From the NCBI GenBank assembly GCA_964422155.1, contig CAYQZZ010000037.1, positions 1 to 21,308 on the forward strand: 21,308 bases of DNA, written 5' to 3'. The position numbers and the translations under genes were made by a program. The notes beneath the pieces were generated by a model. The model searched no databases. It saw only the letters and a program-made list of their open reading frames with translations, and had not been told where the DNA came from. This DNA is from JBGPRB01 sp964422155 (lineage in GTDB: Bacteria; Chloroflexota; Dehalococcoidia; Dehalococcoidales; RBG-16-60-22). Of this stretch, positions 7,963 to 14,830 are shown piece after piece; positions within the stretch are counted from its first letter, which is position 1, and every line of letters starts with the position of its first letter.

Positions 7963-7991
7963 TTGACAGTGTCTCTACCCAGCAGTACAAT
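7963..7991 (+). promoter_or_regulatory. Sigma-70-type promoter, leaderless geometry
   Basis: TTGACA (7963-7968) and TACAAT (7986-7991) are separated by exactly 17 bases. The -10 box ends eight bases before the ATG at 8000, so transcription should start at or within a few bases of the start codon. Confidence 0.8.
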
Positions 7992-7999
7992 AGTCCTGT

Positions 8000-8359
8000 A
8001 TGAACGTAGGACTAAATGGTAAAAACATCACGGGCAGCGCTGCTGGTCAACGGGCGTTGGTAGGGCAGCGGCGTTCCAATATAGAAATCATTGCCGATAT
8101 GCTCAGGGTTGGCGAAAACGGCGCCGGTAAAACAGAAATAATGTATTCCGCCAACATGAGCTACAGCCAGATACAGAAATACCTTGAATACCTCGTAAAT
8201 CAGGGTTTTATCAATAAAGTGAGCATCGATAACACCATGGTGGCATATCAGGTAACAGAAAGCGGCTTTAAGTTGCTCAAAACCATCGATAACCTTATGG
8301 AAATGCTGGAACCTGGCAAAGCCATATCTGACGGCGTATCAGGTCAACCGGGTAATTAA
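8000..8359 (+). CDS. Winged-helix transcriptional regulator
   Basis: This is a 119-residue protein. Residues about 26-97 form a winged-helix domain of the kind often annotated as HTH_45 in archaea and Chloroflexota. It begins RSNIEIIADML, with a recognition-helix region MSYSQIQKYLEYLVNQGFI and a wing ending in YQVTESGFKLL. Such proteins are small DNA-binding regulators; no ligand or metal site is seen. The ATG has no ribosome-binding site, but a strong promoter puts the transcript start essentially on it. A stem-loop terminator follows immediately, so this is a single-gene transcription unit. Its target is unknown. Confidence 0.82.
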   Translation: MNVGLNGKNITGSAAGQRALVGQRRSNIEIIADMLRVGENGAGKTEIMYSANMSYSQIQKYLEYLVNQGFINKVSIDNTMVAYQVTESGFKLLKTIDNLMEMLEPGKAISDGVSGQPGN

Positions 8360-8362
8360 GAT

Positions 8363-8394
8363 AACCTGAAGGCAATCGAGTCTTCAGGTTTTTT
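8363..8394 (+). terminator. Rho-independent terminator of the winged-helix gene
   Basis: The stem AACCTGAA (8363-8370) / TTCAGGTT (8383-8390) with a 12-base loop runs directly into a run of six T. It begins three bases after the stop codon. Confidence 0.85.
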
Positions 8395-8449
8395 GTTGAA
8401 TCACTTTCCTCTTGCCGGTAAAAACCAATTTCCCCTTCGTGTTAATGAA

Positions 8450-8501
8450 ACTTTTACCAAAACTTTATGAATCCTTTATTACTTTTACAAAAATTTTTAT
8501 G
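8450..8501 (+). repeat. Imperfect direct repeat upstream of the RHH-like gene
   Basis: Two similar blocks lie 31 bases apart: ACTTTTACCAAAACTTTATG (8450-8469), and a second block at 8481-8501 that starts ACTTTTACAAAAA and ends TTTATG. They lie just upstream of a candidate -10 element, a suitable place for tandem regulator binding. Confidence 0.55.
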
Positions 8502-8507
8502 CCCCAG

Positions 8508-8516
8508 TGATACACT
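8508..8516 (+). promoter_or_regulatory. Candidate extended -10 promoter
   Basis: TGATACACT has TGn followed by TACACT. There is no acceptable -35 at 17 bases. It would produce a leader of about 58 bases that includes the hairpin at 8538-8563. Confidence 0.35.
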
Positions 8517-8537
8517 AATTGTGATAATAATAAAAAA

Positions 8538-8563
8538 TCAACCCCCACAGGGGGGACTGTTGA
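8538..8563 (+). promoter_or_regulatory. 5' leader hairpin
   Basis: TCAA and five C pair with five G and TTGA around an ACAG loop, with a four-base bulge on the 3' side. GAGGT, the probable ribosome-binding site (8565-8569), follows directly. The hairpin could control translation or protect the 5' end. It is not followed by a T run, so it is not a terminator. Confidence 0.4.
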
Positions 8564-8581
8564 TGAGGTTGTGCAGCACCA

Positions 8582-8926
8582 ATGAAAAGAACTCTGTTAT
8601 TAGATGAAGACGATTTAATAATGGTGGTCAAAGAAGACGTCGTCAAGCAGATAGATGAGAACCGCGGCGAAATGAATCGTACCGAGTTCGTCAACTACCT
8701 CATTCAATGTCAGCTGCAGGAGCACTTAAACCAGAAAAAAGGTGCGACCAAAGAAGAGTTCCGGCTTTTTTCCCACCAGATGCTGGAACTTCTTCATAAT
8801 TTCCTCCAGTTCTTCGTCAGTTATGGTATGGCCATGGGCAAAGGGCAACAGGAAAAAGATATCCAGGCATTGAACAAGCAGTTGGAATCGTTTTTAGGAA
8901 CTGACGAAGAAACCGAAGAACCGTAA
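8582..8926 (+). CDS. Small hypothetical protein with ribbon-helix-helix-like N-terminus
   Basis: I do not recognise this 114-residue protein as a named family. Residues about 10-50 follow the CopG/Arc ribbon-helix-helix plan. A short strand (DLIMVV) is followed by a helix (KEDVVKQIDENRGEM), then NRTEFVNYLIQ and a second helix. The rest is a long amphipathic helix at about 55-105 and an acidic tail, which may form a dimer or partner interface. The start has GAGGT 12 bases upstream, slightly far. The tandem direct repeats and leader hairpin upstream suggest regulated, possibly self-regulated, expression. The acidic, helical C-terminus would also fit the antitoxin type, but no toxin-like gene adjoins it. 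Confidence 0.6.
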   Translation: MKRTLLLDEDDLIMVVKEDVVKQIDENRGEMNRTEFVNYLIQCQLQEHLNQKKGATKEEFRLFSHQMLELLHNFLQFFVSYGMAMGKGQQEKDIQALNKQLESFLGTDEETEEP

Positions 8927-8986
8927 TCCGGTCTCTTATATCAGCTATCGTAAGAAGCTACAAACCCTCAAAATTCCCCAGTCTTA

Positions 8987-9005
8987 TAGAACTGCGTTCT
9001 AGAAC
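8987..9005. promoter_or_regulatory. Overlapping inverted repeats, operator candidate
   Basis: TAGAAC-tgc-GTTCTA (8987-9001) overlaps the perfect palindrome GTTCTAGAAC (8996-9005), giving three GAAC half-sites in alternating orientation. The spacing of three bases differs from the four expected of a Gram-positive LexA box. Confidence 0.4.
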
Positions 9006-9057
9006 ATAATCACTTCCCAAGCTAGCCTTAATATCATAGTCTGTTCCTGTATCTACG

Positions 9058-9073
9058 TTTGCCAAATGGCAAA
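9058..9073. promoter_or_regulatory. Inverted repeat TTTGCCA-AA-TGGCAAA before the GH3-like gene
   Basis: A perfect 7+7 inverted repeat with a two-base spacer ends seven bases before the ribosome-binding site of the next gene. It is well placed for an operator or for a small leader hairpin. Confidence 0.45.
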
Positions 9074-9080
9074 TTAGCTT

Positions 9081-9086
9081 GAGAGG
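9081..9086 (+). promoter_or_regulatory. Ribosome-binding site that sets the GH3-like start
   Basis: GAGAGG lies five bases before the ATG at 9092 and overlaps the alternative GTG at 9086, which is therefore rejected as the start. Confidence 0.7.
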
Positions 9087-9091
9087 TGTTC

Positions 9092-10762
9092 ATGCCAAAG
9101 GCGATAGAGCTTCTAAATCAGGGCAGAGATGAAGAATTGTGGCAAATGTGCTGCGGCTTTCTCAGTCTCAATATCGGTGAGTTTATGGATATCCAGAAAC
9201 GCCTCATGCTGAAGCAGCTGGAATTACTTAATAATTGCCCGCTCGGTGAAAAAATCATGCGCGGGGCCAAACCGAAGACGATTGAGGAATTCCGACAGCT
9301 CGTACCGCTGACCACTTACAAAGACTACTGCCCCGAGTTATTAGAAAAAAATGAAGACCTGCTGCCAGCCAAACCTGCCGAATGGGTACATACCTCGGGA
9401 AGGTCCGGAGAATATCCCTGCAAGTGGGTGCCGCTGACCCCGGAATTCCTGCAACAAATGAGTGTAGTTTCATTCGGTATAGCCATTATCTCTACCAGTA
9501 AGGACTGGAAAGATACTTCACAGGTTGTTAAGTGTCCCAGAATTATCAATGCCGTGGCACCCAGACCTTATATGTCAGGTGCTCTGGCTAAAATGCTGGA
9601 CCTTCAATGCCCTTCAAAGTTCATGCCGCCGCTGGAAGGCATGGACAACCTTTCCTTCGAGGAAAGAATTCAACTCGGTTTCAGACAGTCCTTATCACAG
9701 GGACTCGATGGTTTTTGCGGACTGTCTCTGGTTCTGGTTAAAGTCGGGGAAAAGATAAGCCAGGCTTCGAACAAAGCCTCTATTCTCCCCTTAATTAAAC
9801 AACCTAAAGCGGTCGCCCGACTTCTTAAGGGTTTATTGAAGAGCAAATTAGCCGGTCGCCCGATATTGCCCAGAGACCTGTGGAATATAAAAGGAATCCT
9901 TAGTGGCGGACTGGATAGCTGGGTCTACAGAGATAAAATAAAGGAACTATGGGGCAGATATCCCCTGGACGTGTATTGCGGCACCGAGGGAGGCATCATC
10001 GCTACCCAGACATGGGACTACGACGGTATGACATTCGTTCCCAATCTCAACTTCCTGGAGTTTATACCGGAGGAAGAACTCATCAAGTGGGAGATGGACC
10101 ACAGTTACCGGCCCGAGACATTGCTACTCGATGAGGTTGAGGTCGGCCAGAATTATGAGATAGTTATTACTAACTTCCACGGCGGGGCCATGACAAGGTA
10201 CAGACCCGGAGACCTGGTCAGGATATCTTCCCAGCGTAATGAGAAGCTGGGTATTAATATACCTCAGATGGTCTTTGAACAGCGGATTGATGGTATGCTT
10301 GATTTTGTGGTCGTCCGGCTGACGGAGAAAACAATCTGGCAGGCTATTGAAAACACTGGCATTCCCTACGAGGATTGGACTGCCTATAAGGAGCCAGGCC
10401 AACAGTTACTGAAACTATTTGTCGAGCTTAAGGACGGACAGGCAATCGAAGCGACGGAGATTGCCAGCGCCGTACATGGTAATATCATGAATACAAATAA
10501 TGCAGACCTTGATGCTGACTCGCCTCTTCGTGACGATTTTGCCAGCACTATTGATTTTAAAGTTGAAGTTACCGTGCTTCCCAGCGGTTCCTTTGCCAAT
10601 TTCATGGCTCAGAGACAGGCCAAGGGTGCCGATTTGGCTCACCTAAAACCACCCCATGTTAACCCCTCAAATGAAGTACTGACTGAACTCATGGGCGAAA
10701 TAGAAGAAATCGAAGTGGTCAAGACAAAAACCGCAACAAAAGCCAGGGAAATTGCCGTTTAA
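9092..10762 (+). CDS. GH3-family acyl-adenylating (acyl-amido synthetase-like) protein
   Basis: The 556-residue protein matches the GH3 branch of the ANL adenylating superfamily. In plants GH3 proteins join amino acids to acyl acids such as auxin or jasmonate through an acyl-AMP intermediate. Visible motifs are the phosphate loop HTSGRSGEYPCKW from H100, the nucleotide-binding YCGTEGG from Y295, and YRPGDLVRI from Y370, the hinge-proximal motif. The ATG at 9092 is chosen over a GTG six bases earlier, because GAGAGG (9081-9086) then lies five bases upstream. Length is normal for the family. The bacterial substrate is unknown. The gene appears to be a single unit between two regulatory regions. 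Confidence 0.82.
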   Translation: MPKAIELLNQGRDEELWQMCCGFLSLNIGEFMDIQKRLMLKQLELLNNCPLGEKIMRGAKPKTIEEFRQLVPLTTYKDYCPELLEKNEDLLPAKPAEWVHTSGRSGEYPCKWVPLTPEFLQQMSVVSFGIAIISTSKDWKDTSQVVKCPRIINAVAPRPYMSGALAKMLDLQCPSKFMPPLEGMDNLSFEERIQLGFRQSLSQGLDGFCGLSLVLVKVGEKISQASNKASILPLIKQPKAVARLLKGLLKSKLAGRPILPRDLWNIKGILSGGLDSWVYRDKIKELWGRYPLDVYCGTEGGIIATQTWDYDGMTFVPNLNFLEFIPEEELIKWEMDHSYRPETLLLDEVEVGQNYEIVITNFHGGAMTRYRPGDLVRISSQRNEKLGINIPQMVFEQRIDGMLDFVVVRLTEKTIWQAIENTGIPYEDWTAYKEPGQQLLKLFVELKDGQAIEATEIASAVHGNIMNTNNADLDADSPLRDDFASTIDFKVEVTVLPSGSFANFMAQRQAKGADLAHLKPPHVNPSNEVLTELMGEIEEIEVVKTKTATKAREIAV

Positions 10763-10812
10763 CAATAGTACTTTAGTCTCCCGTACATTGGGTTGCCTAC
10801 TTTAGTTACCTC

Positions 10813-10841
10813 TTGACAGTTACTACGTTTGGGTTGATAAT
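10813..10841 (+). promoter_or_regulatory. Sigma-70-type promoter, leaderless geometry
   Basis: TTGACA (10813-10818) and GATAAT (10836-10841) are 17 bases apart. The -10 box ends eight bases before the ATG at 10850, the same layout as the promoter at 7963-7991. Confidence 0.78.
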
Positions 10842-10849
10842 TCCCGTAT

Positions 10850-13800
10850 ATGAATGTTTATGCCCTATTCCCTTTAATCGCCACCATAGCTTATATACCG
10901 CTGCTGCTGACTACAGCCGGGAGCCGCCCATGGCAAAAAAGGCACACCCTGTTCATATTGTTCCTGGTTTCAGCTATGCTCTGGAGCCTCGATGATTATT
11001 TTCTACGCAGTGGCTTATTTACTAAATACAATGACATTTTCATTAGAGGTATTATCGTTCTTTTCGTCTTGATGGTAGTACAGTTCCATTGCTTTGCCTC
11101 CACTTTTTACGGGGGGGGGCGGGGACGCTGGATACCATTCGCCTATTTTTCACTGGCAGTTATCGTAGTAATGGTAGTTATGGGCTATGTCCCTGAAAAT
11201 GTCGAGGTGAGCGGTGACAAACTTTATCCAGTATATGGCAGACTGATACTCATAGTTGCACTACCTATACTTGTTTTGCTATTCCGTGGTGTACATATAC
11301 TGCGGAAGCGATTAAAAACCTTAGACAATCCGGTTCTTTACAATCAAATCATTTCCATATTCTTTGGTATCGGGGCACTGGCTGTCTTTACGCTTGCGAG
11401 CTTTCTGCCGGTCGGTAGAGAATTTCCTATAGCCCATTTTGGTAATATTGTCAATGCCTTTATTCTCAGTTATGCTGTTATCCGGCATCGGTTAGTGGAT
11501 ATTAGAATCGTTGTGCGGCAGAGCACAGCCTGGTTAAGTCTGGCGGTTATAGGCACTTTGACTTTCTGGCTATTGCTCATGGTTCTCCACAGTATTTTCA
11601 ATTTTCAGCTGGACCTGCTCGCTTCATCCATAGCCACGGTAGTAGCGTTTTTCGTAGCTATCTTCATTTATAAAGTACGCGGGCACCTGTTCGAACTGAT
11701 GAGCCGGGCATTTCAGGGTTCGAGCTATGATTACCACCAGCGACTTAATGTATTCACTAATAGAATACACAATGTCTTTAGCTTGAAGGAGCAGGGCGGC
11801 GAACTGCTGACACTGATTATAAAAGCACTCAATATCAAACAGGCATGTTTGCTTTTTCCTGAAGCGAGTAGTGAGGAATTCAAGACCCAGTTCGTTGAGC
11901 CTAAAGACGAGGATAGTCATTTATTTAATCTGAGACTCAGGGCAGGCAATCCCATTATTAAATACCTAGAGAGAGAACAGAAGTCTTTGCACAGGGAGAA
12001 TCTGAATATTCTTCCCGCCTTTTTAGGTCTCTGGCCGCAGGAAAAAGAAGAAATAGAGTCTAAAAAGATTGCCATGTTCGTGCCATTGATAAGTCGTGAC
12101 CGTTTGATAGCTATTCTGGTACTTGGTGAAAAGAAATCAGGTAAGTATTCACTAGAGGACCTCAGTATCATTGAGAATGCTACCAGCCGTGTAGCCGTGA
12201 GCATGGAGAAAGAATACCTTCGTGAACAACTCAGGGAGCGCGAAGAAGAGTTATCGGTAATCAATAGCTCCAGTGTCATATTATCCTCAAGTCTGGATAT
12301 TCAAGAGAGTTTTGGCAACTTCATTGAAGAGCTGAAGAAGGTGGTTGACGTCAACTGGGCTACAATAGTCCTTATTGAAGACAATGGGCTTTGCTGTATG
12401 GCACTGTCCTCTCCGGAAATTTCGGCTTATCAGGTTGGGGACAGATTACCGATGGAGGGAACCGGTACAGGTTGGGTAGTCACCCAGAAGAAAGCATTTA
12501 TCGAGCCTGACCTGGCACAGGAAAGGGTCTTTAACACCGAGGAGTATTTTTATCAACAAGGATTACGCACAGTAGTTTATCTGCCGTTGCTAGCCAAAGG
12601 CAGAGTTATCGGTAGTTTTATCGCGGCCAGTAAAAACCCGAATGCCTACAGTCAAAGGCATATGAAGCTTCTCGAGCAACTTGCTTCACAAATCGCCATG
12701 CCCCTGGAAAACTCTCAACTCTACGCCAGAGCGGAAAAGAAAGCTCGTGTTGACGAACTTACCGGATTGTTAAATCGACGCTCTCTGGATGAGATGATTG
12801 ATAGCGAAATCAGTCGGCACTCCCGATACGGTGGCGCCTTCTCGTTAGCTATTCTCGACCTGGACTCTTTTAAAACGTTCAACGATACCTACGGACACCT
12901 CGCCGGTGACAAGCTCCTGCGGGATGTCGGTAGTAACATCAAGGGTGCTATCAGGAACGCTGACCATGCTTTTCGCTACGGCGGTGATGAGTTTGCCGTC
13001 CTCCTGCCGCAGACAACTATAGATGCTGCCTTCCAGGTAGCCGAGCGAGTCCGCAATCAAATCGCCAAAGGGTTAGACTCCGGGAAAATTCCCATTACTG
13101 TCAGTATCGGCTTGGCAAGCTGGCCCGATGACGGCATAAGCCATACTGACATCATTGCCGCTGCCGATGTTACTCTCTATCGTGCAAAACGAAGTGGCGG
13201 CAACCAGAGTTTCTGCGCTTCCGGCCCCCTGGCGCCAATAGCGCATGACGGCTCAATCCCAATAGCTGAAAACAATATAGACAGTAAAATTTCAAGCGTT
13301 GTTCATGCATTAGCAGAAACCGCTGATTCTCGGAGCTATTATACTTACAACCACTCTAAGAGGGTAGCAGATTTCTCTATGGCTCTGGCTAAAGTGCTTA
13401 AGCTGGACAAAGATGGCGTTAATCGGCTGGAGACCTGCGCTTTACTCCATGATATTGGTAAAATAGGTGTTAACAATGAAATATTGAATAAACCGGGTGG
13501 ACTGACTGAAGAAGAATGGCAGACCATGAAAAATCACTCACGGTTGGGGGCGGATATCGCCAGACATATCCCTCAGTTATCCCCTTATGTCGATGCTATT
13601 TTACATCATCATGAGTGTTATGACGGCAGCGGTTATCCCGATGGTCTGAAGGGAGACGATATACCTCTGGAAGCGCGTATCCTGGCTATTGCGGACGCGT
13701 TTGCCACCATGACCTCCGAAAAGACCTACGCTGAGACCTTGACCCATGAAAGTGCCCTGGAAGAAATAAAACGATGCGCCGGCAAGCAGTTTGACCCTCA

Positions 13801-13870
13801 TCTGGTGGAACAGTTCGTTTCTATTTACGAAAAAAACATATCGAACACGAGAAAGAAGGCGAGGAGGTAA
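10850..13870 (+). CDS. Membrane sensor with GAF-like regions, GGDEF and HD-GYP domains
   Basis: This 1006-residue protein combines synthesis and breakdown domains for c-di-GMP. The N-terminal 290 or so residues contain about nine hydrophobic segments, resembling the 7TM sensor region of some histidine kinases. Two GAF-like regions follow at about 300-450 and 475-635. The cyclase has an intact GGDEF at 711-715 and an RxxD product-inhibition site at R702-D705. The phosphodiesterase has the HD pair H867/D868 in LLHDIGKIG and the GYP at 928-930 within HHHECYDGSGYP. Both catalytic domains therefore look active by motif. A strong promoter gives a probable leaderless message. A run of nine G (11111-11119) lies in the coding region at about residue 88. 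A NarL-type regulator gene follows 46 bases downstream. Confidence 0.92.
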   Translation: MNVYALFPLIATIAYIPLLLTTAGSRPWQKRHTLFILFLVSAMLWSLDDYFLRSGLFTKYNDIFIRGIIVLFVLMVVQFHCFASTFYGGGRGRWIPFAYFSLAVIVVMVVMGYVPENVEVSGDKLYPVYGRLILIVALPILVLLFRGVHILRKRLKTLDNPVLYNQIISIFFGIGALAVFTLASFLPVGREFPIAHFGNIVNAFILSYAVIRHRLVDIRIVVRQSTAWLSLAVIGTLTFWLLLMVLHSIFNFQLDLLASSIATVVAFFVAIFIYKVRGHLFELMSRAFQGSSYDYHQRLNVFTNRIHNVFSLKEQGGELLTLIIKALNIKQACLLFPEASSEEFKTQFVEPKDEDSHLFNLRLRAGNPIIKYLEREQKSLHRENLNILPAFLGLWPQEKEEIESKKIAMFVPLISRDRLIAILVLGEKKSGKYSLEDLSIIENATSRVAVSMEKEYLREQLREREEELSVINSSSVILSSSLDIQESFGNFIEELKKVVDVNWATIVLIEDNGLCCMALSSPEISAYQVGDRLPMEGTGTGWVVTQKKAFIEPDLAQERVFNTEEYFYQQGLRTVVYLPLLAKGRVIGSFIAASKNPNAYSQRHMKLLEQLASQIAMPLENSQLYARAEKKARVDELTGLLNRRSLDEMIDSEISRHSRYGGAFSLAILDLDSFKTFNDTYGHLAGDKLLRDVGSNIKGAIRNADHAFRYGGDEFAVLLPQTTIDAAFQVAERVRNQIAKGLDSGKIPITVSIGLASWPDDGISHTDIIAAADVTLYRAKRSGGNQSFCASGPLAPIAHDGSIPIAENNIDSKISSVVHALAETADSRSYYTYNHSKRVADFSMALAKVLKLDKDGVNRLETCALLHDIGKIGVNNEILNKPGGLTEEEWQTMKNHSRLGADIARHIPQLSPYVDAILHHHECYDGSGYPDGLKGDDIPLEARILAIADAFATMTSEKTYAETLTHESALEEIKRCAGKQFDPHLVEQFVSIYEKNISNTRKKARR

Positions 13871-13916
13871 AACCAGTTTGGGCCATTCTCCATGGCACTG
13901 AACTGAAACAAGAACT

Positions 13917-14600
13917 ATGAATAATAACAAAAATAAAATACAGGTATTTATTATCAGTCAACAGTCGCTGTTTATTCAGGCTCTGGAGCACTCGTTTTCA
14001 GAGACCGAAGATATCACCATTATTGGCACTACCAGTGTCAACAGCGAGGTACTCAAAGCTATCGATAACCTCCCACCGGATGTCGCTCTACTGGACCTCG
14101 ATGGCCCTTCGGAGAGTGGCCTCGAACTGGCCCGTAAAATAAGACAGCGCTCACCGAATATCGGCGTTGTTTTGCTAACATCCAACCCTGATGATAGCCA
14201 GCTATTCCTGTCACTCAAGGCGCAGGCGGTAGCTTACCTGAACAAGGAAGTTACCGCGCAACAACTGATAGAAATTATCAGGCGTGTCGCTAAAGGCGAG
14301 CATCCGATAAATGAAAGCCTTACCAATCGGCCCAAGGTGGCCGAACACGTATTACAGCAGTTCCAGGAACTTTCCTCCCGGAGTGAATCCGAGGTTATAT
14401 CGCCTTTAACTCCCAGAGAGATAGAAATACTGCAGTATATCGCCAAGGGCTATCTTAACAAGCAGATTGCCGCCGAGCTGGGCATCAGTGAGCAGACCAT
14501 CAAAAACCATGTTACTTCCATATTACGGAAACTGAACGCCAACGCCCGCACCGAAGCTGTGGTCGTGGCTATCAGGCAGGGGTTAATCAAGATAACCTAA
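13917..14600 (+). CDS. NarL/LuxR-type response regulator with degenerate receiver
   Basis: The 227-residue protein has a receiver domain (about 8-125) and a LuxR-type helix-turn-helix (about 162-222, LTPREIEILQYIAKG...EQTIKNHVTSILRKL). In the receiver the phospho-acceptor D60 (LLDLDGP), T88 and K110 are present. The acidic pair that normally binds magnesium after the first strand is replaced by S14-Q15 (VFIISQQS). Phosphorylation may therefore be weak or absent. The start ATG has no close ribosome-binding site; an in-frame stop at 13899 prevents a longer form. It follows the c-di-GMP gene by 46 bases and is probably co-transcribed with it. A palindromic element lies downstream. Confidence 0.88.
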   Translation: MNNNKNKIQVFIISQQSLFIQALEHSFSETEDITIIGTTSVNSEVLKAIDNLPPDVALLDLDGPSESGLELARKIRQRSPNIGVVLLTSNPDDSQLFLSLKAQAVAYLNKEVTAQQLIEIIRRVAKGEHPINESLTNRPKVAEHVLQQFQELSSRSESEVISPLTPREIEILQYIAKGYLNKQIAAELGISEQTIKNHVTSILRKLNANARTEAVVVAIRQGLIKIT

Positions 14601-14640
14601 TAGATAATAACTGCTTTAAACATTGAGAGTGTCTATTGAT

Positions 14641-14768
14641 TGTCATTCCAGCACCGATAAAATCGGGGTAAACTCCAGCTGGAATCCATGTCAGACAATA
14701 TCGTATTCAGGCTCTTCCAATAAAAATTTGTTCTACAAGTCTGGATTCTGGCCTTCGCCAGAATGACG
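14641..14768. repeat. Palindromic intergenic element (GTCATTC...GAATGAC family)
   Basis: The left end is TGTCATTCCAGC, the right end GCCAGAATGAC (to 14767). Inside are the hairpins ACCGATAAAATCGGGGT and TTCTGGCCTTCGCCAGAA, with inner GAATCC and GGATTC. It is the longest copy in the window, at about 127 bases. Confidence 0.7.
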
Positions 14769-14794
14769 TTTTTAAATACTCAAAAACATGGTTT

Positions 14795-14824
14795 TTGAAT
14801 CCATCTATCACAATATGCCATAAT
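14795..14824 (+). promoter_or_regulatory. Promoter of mntP, leaderless geometry
   Basis: TTGAAT (14795-14800) and CATAAT (14819-14824) are 18 bases apart, and TGC before the -10 gives an extended element. The -10 box ends six bases before the GTG at 14831. Confidence 0.55.
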
Positions 14825-14830
14825 AGATTG

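Noticed and set aside
8987..9001. LexA/SOS box
   Set aside because: The GAAC and GTTC half-sites are three bases apart rather than four, and no SOS gene follows.
13862..13899. AGGAGGT followed by a seven-codon TTG frame as a possible leader peptide
   Set aside because: The AGGAGG is also the final two Arg codons of the c-di-GMP gene, and the frame is too short to support without expression data.
14601..14830. Manganese riboswitch before mntP
   Set aside because: The region is filled by a palindromic repeat and a promoter whose start lies at the coding start, leaving no room for a leader.
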